DNA of 18,791 nucleotides, from NCBI GenBank assembly GCA_964236695.1, contig CAXSFU010000062.1:1-18791 (forward strand), given 5' to 3'. Positions within the stretch are counted from its first letter, which is position 1. Each line of letters opens with the position of its first letter. Both the position numbers and the translations under genes were made by a program. This document shows, in pieces, positions 14,098-18,791 of this stretch. This DNA comes from CAXSEF01 sp964236695 (GTDB lineage: Bacteria > Pseudomonadota > Alphaproteobacteria > Acetobacterales > Acetobacteraceae). The notes beneath the pieces are model-generated. The model saw only the letters and a program-made list of their open reading frames with translations, did not search any database and had not been told where the DNA came from.

Positions 14098-14330
14098 GGG
14101 AAGGCAAGGCCGGGCTCTGCCCTGGACCCATCAGGCGTAGGTGGCCAAAGGTTCCGACGATCCGCTTGGATCGTCGGAAAGGCCACCGGCGGGAGCCTCC
14201 CCTGGACCGGCCTTGCTTGAGCATAGGCCTCCAAGGGCAAGCCTCTGGACTCCACTTCCTGAGTCACGCCGGGTCCAGGGGCGGCTCGCCCCTGGCGGGT
14301 CCAGGGCAGAGCCCTGGCCTTGCCTGCCCA
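14098..14330 (+). repeat. Mosaic palindromic intergenic repeat, copy D
   Basis: This copy fills almost all of the gap between the MFS gene and the YcgN-type gene. It starts with AAGGCAAGGCCGGGCTCTG, carries the nested palindrome at 14140-14187, and has a GGAGCCTCCCCTGGACCGG block like copy A. Its centre is diverged, with GCTTGAGCATAGGCCTCC in place of the CTTAAG spacer. It ends in two successive hairpins, CCAGGGGCGGCTCGCCCCTGG-like and CCAGGGCAGAGCCCTGG. Beyond it, to 14394, I see only about 60 bases that must carry the promoter of the next gene. Confidence 0.85.
14140..14187. repeat. Nested palindrome module (D copy)
   Basis: The outer arms GGTGGCC (14140-14146) and GGCCACC (14181-14187) enclose perfect 11-base inner arms TCCGACGATCC (14153-14163) and GGATCGTCGGA (14168-14178), with loop GCTT. 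It differs from the copy at 123-170 at two positions. One is in the loop; the other replaces a G-T pair by a G-C pair. Confidence 0.85.
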
Positions 14331-14394
14331 CGCCCAGCCTGACCCGCGTCCATCCGAGGCTGACGCAGGGCGTGCGGCACCCTATCTTGGGTCC

Positions 14395-14982
14395 ATGCCG
14401 ACGGAACCGTTCTGGACCACCAAGACCCTTGCCGAGATGAGTCCGGCCGAGTGGGAGTCGCTGTGCGACGGCTGCGGCCGCTGCTGCCTGCACAAGCTGC
14501 GCGACGAGGACACCGACGCGCTCGCCTACACCGACGTGTCGTGCCGCCTGCTGGACGGCACGAGCTGTCGCTGCTCGGACTACCCGCGGCGCCAGCTGCG
14601 GGTGCCCGACTGCGTGTCGCTCACCCCGGCGGCGCTGGCCGAGATCGACTGGCTGCCGCCGACCTGCGCCTACCGCCGCGTCGCCGAGGGCAGGGGGCTC
14701 GCGTGGTGGCACTGGCTGGTGTCGGGGAGCGTCGACACGGTGCACGAGGCGGGAATCTCGGTGCGCGGCAGGGTGGTCGACGAGAGGGTGGCGGGCGCCC
14801 TGGAGGACCACGTCGTCGAGTGGCCGAACCGGGAGCCACGGACCCGCCGTCCCGCGATGACGCCACGCGCGATCCCGCGCGGCCCCGTCCGTGCGGCATC
14901 CGCGGTCCAGCGGCCCGTCGCGGCCGGAACCGTCCAGGAGTCCTGCATCGGCGACGTCAATCCTGAAGGTGGCCAGGGGTAG
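14395..14982 (+). CDS. YcgN family cysteine cluster protein (UPF0260)
   Basis: The 195 residues match the UPF0260/YcgN family, thought to hold a metal or iron-sulfur centre through conserved cysteines. Visible are CDGCGRCCLHKL (24-35), SCRLLDGTSCRCSDYPRR (49-66), VPDCVSLTP (70-78), PPTCAYRR (88-95) and GLAWWHWLVSG. The family normally ends soon after the EDHVVEWP stretch (near 145). Here about 45 further residues, rich in Arg, Pro and Ala, follow to the stop codon. Start ATG 14395 gives the usual N-terminus FWTTKTLAEMSPAEWE. It converges on yjbQ. The biochemical role of the family is not established. Confidence 0.9.
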   Translation: MPTEPFWTTKTLAEMSPAEWESLCDGCGRCCLHKLRDEDTDALAYTDVSCRLLDGTSCRCSDYPRRQLRVPDCVSLTPAALAEIDWLPPTCAYRRVAEGRGLAWWHWLVSGSVDTVHEAGISVRGRVVDERVAGALEDHVVEWPNREPRTRRPAMTPRAIPRGPVRAASAVQRPVAAGTVQESCIGDVNPEGGQG

Positions 14983-15147
14983 GCGGCCCGTCGACGGCCC
15001 TGTCGCTGCGCTCCGGCCCGGACCTGCCGCCGGGCGCTGGTGTCGGGCACGGGCGATCCGTCAGGCCCGGACTCCGCCGCGGCGGCTGTCCCTCGCCGGC
15101 GCGTCGCCCTGCCGGCGGCGCGAACACCGCCTGTTCGACCGCCGGGC

Positions 15148-15564
15148 CTACTCGCCGATGAGATGGAGCACGATTTCCCGGCGGTGCGGCATCGAGCGGT
15201 GCTCGAACAGGTAGAGGCCCTGCCAGGTGCCGAGCACCATCCGTCCGCTGTCCACCGGGATGCTCAGCTGCACCGCGGTCAATGCGGCGCGGATGTGTGC
15301 GGGCATGTCGTCAGCACCTTCCGCGGCGTGGCGGTAGCCGGCGTCCTCCGGGGCAAGTGCGGCGAACGCGTCCAGCAGGTCGGCCCGCACGTCCGGGTCG
15401 GCGTTTTCCTGCACCAGCAGGGACGCCGAGGTGTGGCGGCACCACAGTGTCAGCAGCCCGGTCCCGATCGCCTGCTCCGCCAGCCATCGCGCGACCGGAG
15501 CCGTGATCGGCCACAGCCCCTGGCCGCGGGTGGCCACGCCAAGCCGGTGCTGCGCCTGTTTCAT
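15148..15564 (-). CDS. yjbQ: YjbQ family protein (UPF0047, secondary thiamine-phosphate synthase-like)
   Basis: The 138 residues form the small one-domain UPF0047 fold. Conserved blocks are LWCRHTSASLLVQENADP (41-58), with the His and Ser/Thr of the proposed active site, GADDMPAHIRAAL (83-95), VDSGRMVLGTWQGLYLFEHR (104-123) and REIVLHLIGE at the end. YjbQ proteins show weak thiamine-phosphate synthase activity when overproduced; the physiological role is unsettled. Start ATG 15564 gives the normal length but has no clear ribosome binding site. It converges with the YcgN-type gene over a 165-base gap. Confidence 0.92.
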   Translation of the reverse strand: MKQAQHRLGVATRGQGLWPITAPVARWLAEQAIGTGLLTLWCRHTSASLLVQENADPDVRADLLDAFAALAPEDAGYRHAAEGADDMPAHIRAALTAVQLSIPVDSGRMVLGTWQGLYLFEHRSMPHRREIVLHLIGE

Positions 15565-15800
15565 GGAGACGCAACGCCGCAGGGCACACAGTGTTCTCGC
15601 GTTTCCCCGCCAGAAGACGGCGTCGCCTCCGGAGCGGGCCGCCGCTCTGCTTCCGGGCTGGACGTGCGCCCTGCCGGCCTGCGACGGACCTTCATCCCGG
15701 ACAAGGGCGGCCCGGGCCGGCGCAGGTCGTCATCAAGCCTTGAATGTTCCGGGCCTGCTCGAAGCGCAAGCGGCTCGTACCAGCGGACCTTCATATTGAC
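15565..15800. other. Intergenic region without a supported gene
   Basis: This is the upstream region of yjbQ (minus strand) up to repeat copy E. Open frames cross it, but none has family-like sequence, and they run on into the repeat, whose peptide-like readings recur at other copies. I see no RNA gene. The yjbQ promoter must lie here, but I could not pick a convincing element. Confidence 0.4.
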
Positions 15801-15945
15801 CGCCAAGGCGAAGCAAGGCTGGGCTCTGCCCAGACCCGCCAGGGGCGAGCCGCCCCTGGACCCGGCCTCGGTTAAGTAGATCGGTTGCCAAAGGCTCACC
15901 TTTGGCAGGGCCTCTGGCCTTCTTCCCCGGACAGGTCAAAACCTG
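15801..15945 (+). repeat. Mosaic palindromic intergenic repeat, copy E
   Basis: This is a compact and regular copy. It has AAGCAAGGCTGGGCT, the CTGGGCTCTGCCCAG hairpin, and the hairpin CCAGGGGCGAGCCGCCCCTGG spread over 15839-15859. The TTAAG spacer at 15871-15875, the CCAAAGGCTCACCTTTGG hairpin at 15888-15905 and GGGCCTCTGGCCTTC follow. It sits just downstream of the transglutaminase-like gene (minus strand). Confidence 0.85.
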
Positions 15946-15957
15946 GGGCTGTTGGTA

Positions 15958-16767
15958 TCAGTCCTTGACCTCGTCGGTGATCACCTTGAAGCCGGTCAGG
16001 GTGTTGCGGCCGAACGTGTTGCTGATCGCCACGTCGGACGCGTCCCGGCCGTGGCCGATGAGGATGCGGCCGATGCGGCGCCGGTTGTGGCGCGCGTCGA
16101 AGGTGTACCAGCGGCCGCCGAGATAGGCCTCGAACCAGCCGGACCAGTCCATCGGGTCGGGCGAGACCGGCACGCCGATGTCGCCGAGGTAGCCGGTGCA
16201 ATAGCGCGCCGGGATGTTCATGCAGCGGCACAGCGTGGTCGCCAGGTGGGCGAAGTCGCGGCACACCCCGCGCTTCTCCTCGAACGCCTCGTAGGCGGTC
16301 TTGGTCGGGCGGGCATACTGGTAGCCGAAGGTGACGTGCTCGTTGACCCACTTGACGATGCCGGCCACGCGCGCCCAGCCCAGCGGCAGGTGGCCGAAAT
16401 TGTTCCAGGCGAAGTCCGACAGCCGGTCGGTCTCGCAGTAGCGGCTGCCCAGCAGGTAGACCAGCACCTCGCTGGGCAGGTCCTCCACCGCGTGCTGGAC
16501 CGCGTCGGGCGCCTCCTCGTCGAGCTCGCCGGTGTCCGTGACCATGGCGTCGGCGCGCAGCGTGATCGGGCCGGCAGGCGCGACCAGGCGCAGGCAGATG
16601 TTGTCGAACACGTCGTGATACGTGGTGACCGGCACCGCGGGCTCCGTCGTCATGGTGTCGTCGGACAGCAGGTCGTGGGCGCGGGAAGGGTGGACGTTCA
16701 GCATGAGCATCATGGGCGTCGGCTGCGCACAGTCGAAGGTCAGCTCGTAGCCGATGCGGATCTGCAT
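15958..16767 (-). CDS. Transglutaminase-like family protein
   Basis: The 269 residues belong to the bacterial transglutaminase-like (COG1305) superfamily, cysteine peptidase-fold enzymes acting on proteins or amides. An N-terminal beta domain spans about 1-80. The core has GVCRDFAH with catalytic Cys169, followed by LATTLCRCMNIPARYCTGYLG over 175-195, and WFEAYLGGRWYTFDARHN (211-228) with Asp224. In the usual HAW position of this block the sequence is SGW (209-211), so the standard catalytic His is missing; His227 in DARHN is the only nearby candidate. Start ATG 16767 has AGGAAGGAA upstream. There is no signal peptide, so it is probably cytoplasmic. It appears monocistronic. Confidence 0.87.
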   Translation of the reverse strand: MQIRIGYELTFDCAQPTPMMLMLNVHPSRAHDLLSDDTMTTEPAVPVTTYHDVFDNICLRLVAPAGPITLRADAMVTDTGELDEEAPDAVQHAVEDLPSEVLVYLLGSRYCETDRLSDFAWNNFGHLPLGWARVAGIVKWVNEHVTFGYQYARPTKTAYEAFEEKRGVCRDFAHLATTLCRCMNIPARYCTGYLGDIGVPVSPDPMDWSGWFEAYLGGRWYTFDARHNRRRIGRILIGHGRDASDVAISNTFGRNTLTGFKVITDEVKD

Positions 16768-17003
16768 AGTCCGGATTCCTTCCTGCCCTGACCGGATGCG
16801 GAACCTGCCTGCGCCGCTCCGCCTCCGGCGCCTTCATGCACATCGCACGCCAGCGGCACGTCCGACCTCGCATCCCGGCCGTTGTGCGTCAACGATGCCG
16901 TTGCAGCCCGCGCACCGGCATCGGACCCGCCGCGGTTGCGGGCCCGTGGCCTGATGCACACGGGCCGGGCCGCATCCCGCGGGTCGCGACTGCAAGCCGA
17001 ACG
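16768..17003. other. Upstream region of the transglutaminase-like gene
   Basis: No gene can be supported here. An inverted repeat, GGCCCGTG (near 16939-16946) / CACGGGCC (near 16957-16964), lies downstream of the minus-strand miniprotein gene and might help end its transcript. It has no T-tract. The promoter of the transglutaminase-like gene should also be in this stretch. Confidence 0.35.
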
Positions 17004-17141
17004 CTATTTCCTCAGCATGCGCAGCGTGCGCTGCCACCAGTAGTGCTTGCGCAGCCAGTTCATGATGTCGGTGTTGAAATACCAGCCGAACGAGCCGAAC
17101 CAGGCGATCGCGCACAGGATGCCGAGAGTCCAGTTGAGCAT
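17004..17141 (-). CDS. 45-residue Trp-rich single-pass membrane miniprotein (unknown)
   Basis: An open frame of 45 residues is preceded by GGGAGA 9 bases before ATG 17141. The first 22 residues form one hydrophobic segment (MLNWTLGILCAIAWFGSFGW, then YF). NTDIMNW follows, then a basic tail with RKHYWWQRTLRMLRK to the stop TAG. Six Trp residues occur in 45. The composition (hydrophobic then cationic), a proper ribosome binding site and sensible codon use argue for a real small membrane protein. I do not recognise the family. It is divergent from the cold-shock gene and upstream of the transglutaminase-like gene on the same strand, 236 bases apart. Confidence 0.65.
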   Translation of the reverse strand: MLNWTLGILCAIAWFGSFGWYFNTDIMNWLRKHYWWQRTLRMLRK

Positions 17142-17396
17142 GTCGCACACTCTCCCGCGCCAGTGGTAACGCCGATCCGCCGACGCCGGGCCGGGCCGGC
17201 CTGCGTCGGGATCGCGTGGGCATGGTCATCTCCCGCCGACCAGGCATCCCGGGCGCCAGCCGTCCTGGCGCCTGTTGCCGGCCCGGGACGAACCGGGTCA
17301 CGGGGGCCTGTGGGGTTCCGCGGGCGCGCATCCTGCCCGGCGGGCGTCCGGCGACTCCGTGCTGCGGACAGGACCGGGTCATGCGGGCGAGATTCA
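17142..17396. other. Divergent intergenic region
   Basis: This separates the minus-strand miniprotein from the csp promoter. It contains a perfect 8-base inverted repeat, GGCGCCAG (17252-17259) / CTGGCGCC (17265-17272), with a 5-base loop and no T-tract. I see no gene in the six frames that looks real. Confidence 0.35.
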
Positions 17397-17425
17397 TTGC
17401 AGGTTGCGTGTCCCGCCGCTATCCT
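17397..17425 (+). promoter_or_regulatory. Candidate sigma-70-type promoter of the cold-shock gene
   Basis: TTGCAG (17397-17402), a 17-base spacer and TATCCT (17420-17425) form a plausible promoter. Transcription from it would give a leader of about 118 bases before the csp start. A long structured leader is typical of cspA-type genes, so the position fits. Confidence 0.4.
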
Positions 17426-17549
17426 TCGGCGGCGAGGCCGGCAGAATCAATGAGTTCGGCTGCGCATGGGAGAGGGCCCGGACAACGGGCCTGACGTTCA
17501 ACATGGCAACCGGTCCTGACCCGGCTGCCTCCGCACGGAGGGCAAACTC

Positions 17550-17762
17550 ATGTCCAACGGGACAGTGAAGTGGTTCAATCCCACCAAGGGGTACGGCTTC
17601 ATCGCGCCGGACACCGGGGGCAAGGACGTTTTCGTGCACATCAGCGCCGTGCAGAAGGCCGGGCTGGGCGCGCTCAACGAGGGCCAGAAGGTCGGCTTCG
17701 AGGTGGAGCAGCAGCAGAACGGCCGGGCAGCCGCGGTGAACCTGTCCGGCGCAGCGCCGTAG
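17550..17762 (+). CDS. Cold-shock protein (CspA family)
   Basis: The 70 residues form a single cold-shock domain that binds single-stranded RNA/DNA. RNP1 is KGYGFI (13-18), RNP2 is VFVHIS (27-32), and the opening is NGTVKWFNPTKGYGFI. There is an excellent ribosome binding site, GGAGGG at 17537-17542, 7 bases from ATG 17550. The end (NGRAAAVNLSGAAP) is normal for the family. Whether it is cold-inducible or constitutive cannot be told. It converges on the 69-residue gene 33 bases downstream. Confidence 0.96.
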   Translation: MSNGTVKWFNPTKGYGFIAPDTGGKDVFVHISAVQKAGLGALNEGQKVGFEVEQQQNGRAAAVNLSGAAP

Positions 17763-17795
17763 GAGAAGGGTCGCAACCGCATCCGGACACCGTGC

Positions 17796-18005
17796 TCAGC
17801 GACGCGCGACCTCCGCACGGATTGCCGCGGCCAGCGTCGGGTTTGCGCGCCTGATCTGCCCGACGCGCAACGCGGTGCCGCAGCCCCATGTCGGGTCGCG
17901 TTCCCAGGCTTCCAGAAACAGCAGGTCGGCGACGAAGGGCCGGTCGCGGACCTGATCCAGGGCCTGGCGCAGCGCGTCGGTCATGGCGGGGGTGGTGGCA
18001 GTCAT
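17796..18005 (-). CDS. Conserved-looking small protein of unknown function (69 aa)
   Basis: The 69 residues begin MTATTPAMTDALRQALDQV. The mid part RDRPFVADLLFLEAWERDP is followed by TWGCGTALRVGQIRRANP and ends in LAAAIRAEVARR. I chose ATG 18005 because TCTCCT at 18011-18016 gives an AGGAGA site 5 bases upstream; the ATG at 18020 has poor spacing. There is no signal or membrane segment, and it is probably cytoplasmic and mostly helical. I do not recognise the family. Frame-consistent composition and the strong ribosome binding site support it as a gene. Confidence 0.68.
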   Translation of the reverse strand: MTATTPAMTDALRQALDQVRDRPFVADLLFLEAWERDPTWGCGTALRVGQIRRANPTLAAAIRAEVARR

Positions 18006-18053
18006 CACGCTCTCCTGCATCCCTGTCTGGGCGCAATCTGGCAGCGCTTGGTC

Positions 18054-18078
18054 TCACGAACAGGCGAAAATTTCGTGA
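18054..18078. promoter_or_regulatory. Inverted repeat upstream of the 69-aa gene (possible operator)
   Basis: TCACGAA (18054-18060) and TTCGTGA (18072-18078) form a perfect 7-base inverted repeat with 11-base spacing in an AT-richer patch. It lies about 50 bases upstream of the 69-residue gene (minus strand), where a promoter or operator is expected. The plus strand also contains GAAA-N7-GAAC (18066-18080), one base off the alphaproteobacterial LexA box GAAC-N7-GAAC. Confidence 0.4.
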
Positions 18079-18185
18079 ACGTCCGTGTGTGCGAAGGTGC
18101 GGAACCGGCCCCGACGATGGTCGTTGCGGCGGTCTGCCGCGTCGGGACCGGCGTGCCCCGACGCGACCGCCGCGTCTCGCGCCAA

Positions 18186-18384
18186 CGGCCGAAAGCCTCG
18201 ACCTGTCGAAGCAAGCAAGGCCGGGCTCTCCCCGGACCCGCCAGGGGCGAGCCGCCCCTGGACCCGGCACAACTTAGGAGCCGGATCTCAAAGGCTTGCC
18301 TTTGGCGGGGTTCCCGCCTTCAAGCGTGGGGCAGAGCCCCTGGCCTTCCTGTCCCGGACCGGTCACGGCAACCAGCCGCCGGCA
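18186..18384 (+). repeat. Mosaic palindromic intergenic repeat, copy F
   Basis: It starts with CGAAAGCCTCGACC (compare CGAAAGCCTTGACC at 63-76 in copy A), then GCAAGCAAGGCCGGGCT. The CCGGGCTCTCCCCGG hairpin, a CCAGGGGCGAGCCGCCCCTGG-type hairpin, an ACTTAGGAG spacer, AAAGGCTTGCCTTT and GGGGCAGAGCCCC follow. The right flank TCCTGTCC...GGCAACCAGCCGCCGG is as in copy A. It ends at the ahcY stop codon and could act at the 3' end of the ahcY transcript. Confidence 0.85.
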
Positions 18385-18791
18385 TCAATAACGGTAGAGG
18401 TCGTGCTTGAACGGGCCGTTCGACCCGGGCAGGCCGATGTAGGCCGCCTGCGCCGCCGTCAGCTTGGTCAGCTTGGCGCCCACCTTGGCGAGATGAAGCG
18501 CCGCGACCTTCTCGTCGAGCGACTTCGGCAGGGTGTAGACCTCGCCGGTGCCGTACCTGCCGGCGGGCGCGGTCCACAGCTCGATCTGGGCGAGAGTCTG
18601 GTTGGTGAAGCTCGCCGACATCACGAACGAGGGATGCCCGGTGGCGTTGCCGAGGTTCACCAGGCGGCCCTCGGACAGCACGATCAGGCGCTTCTTGTCG
18701 GGGAACACCACCTCGTCGACCTGCGGCTTGACGTTCTCCCAGGTGTAGTTGCGCAGCGCCTCGATCTGGATCTCGCTGTCGAAGTGGCCGA
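18385..18791 (-). CDS. ahcY: Adenosylhomocysteinase, C-terminal part (runs off the window)
   Basis: About 135 C-terminal residues of S-adenosyl-L-homocysteine hydrolase are present; the N-terminal part lies beyond the right edge. The enzyme splits S-adenosylhomocysteine to adenosine and homocysteine in the methyl cycle. Diagnostic stretches are GHFDSEIQIEAL, NYTWENVKPQVDEV, LSEGRLVNLGNATGHPSFVM, SFTNQTLAQIELW and LPKSLDEKVAALHL. The C-terminal GPFKHDLYRY carries the conserved Lys and Tyr that reach the NAD site of the neighbouring subunit. Sequence is well conserved and the gene appears intact as far as seen. Confidence 0.97.
   Translation of the reverse strand, partial: GHFDSEIQIEALRNYTWENVKPQVDEVVFPDKKRLIVLSEGRLVNLGNATGHPSFVMSASFTNQTLAQIELWTAPAGRYGTGEVYTLPKSLDEKVAALHLAKVGAKLTKLTAAQAAYIGLPGSNGPFKHDLYRY

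Noticed and set aside
15074..15117. Short inverted repeats between the YcgN-type gene and yjbQ (CCGCCGCGGCGG; CGCCGGC/GCCGGCG)
   Set aside because: Such short GC palindromes are expected by chance in this sequence and there is no T-tract. I did not call them terminators.
15561..15939. Open frames over repeat copy E (and equivalents at copies A, B, D and F) giving peptides like GWALPRPARGEPPLDPA
   Set aside because: The same peptide-like readings recur at every repeat copy because the DNA repeats. They have no ribosome binding sites or family match and would be spurious genes.
9124..17896. A shared 16-mer GCAGCCCCATGTCGGG at 9124-9139 and about 17880-17895
   Set aside because: The similarity does not extend to either side. 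One copy is inside the 69-aa gene, the other in non-coding DNA. It is probably chance in GC-rich sequence.
1..18791. CRISPR array, insertion sequence, prophage or toxin-antitoxin pair
   Set aside because: I found no regularly spaced direct repeats, no transposase or integrase motif, and no paired small genes with toxin or antitoxin features.

Overview
The window is GC-rich, about 70% G+C by eye. It carries densely packed bacterial genes with short gaps, ATG/GTG starts and mostly purine-rich ribosome binding sites. MmcB, the YcgN-type cysteine cluster protein, a YjbQ protein, the esterase divergent from a YbbA/YbbP ABC pair, and ahcY together fit an alphaproteobacterium. The style of the intergenic palindromic repeats makes Acetobacteraceae/Rhodospirillales my best guess. 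That placement is inference. No phage, insertion sequence, CRISPR array, tRNA or rRNA was seen.

Layout. Bases 1-435 hold repeat copy A and a leader. A degenerate HldE-like (heptose kinase/adenylyltransferase) gene follows at 436-1836. It converges on a compact minus-strand cluster, read from right to left: SGNH arylesterase, RNA 2',3'-cyclic phosphodiesterase ThpR, a PCuAC-like periplasmic protein, a uracil-DNA glycosylase family protein and MmcB. The last four overlap or are separated by only 3 bases. The esterase is divergent from a YbbA/YbbP-type ABC transporter (4753-7996), an arrangement also known from E. coli tesA-ybbA-ybbP. Next come a Bax inhibitor-1/YccA membrane protein with a clear intrinsic terminator, and an ABC-2 exporter pair (9233-10866).

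From 10.9 kb onward, mostly single genes are separated by palindromic repeats: a histidine phosphatase, a SYLF-domain lipoprotein, an MFS transporter, a YcgN-type protein, YjbQ (minus), a transglutaminase-like protein (minus), a 45-residue Trp-rich membrane miniprotein (minus), a cold-shock protein, a 69-residue unknown (minus), and the 3' part of ahcY (minus, running off the right edge).

The most unusual feature is a family of at least six intergenic mosaic repeats (about 61-302, 10881-11045, 12740-12850, 14098-14330, 15801-15945, 18186-18384), built from interchangeable hairpin modules and present in both orientations. Two copies share a nested 48-base palindrome in which one of the two differences turns a G-T pair into a G-C pair. 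Other points of interest are an HldE-like protein with both active-site signatures eroded, a PCuAC-like protein lacking the usual copper ligands, and back-to-back divergent start codons inside a single CCATGG.
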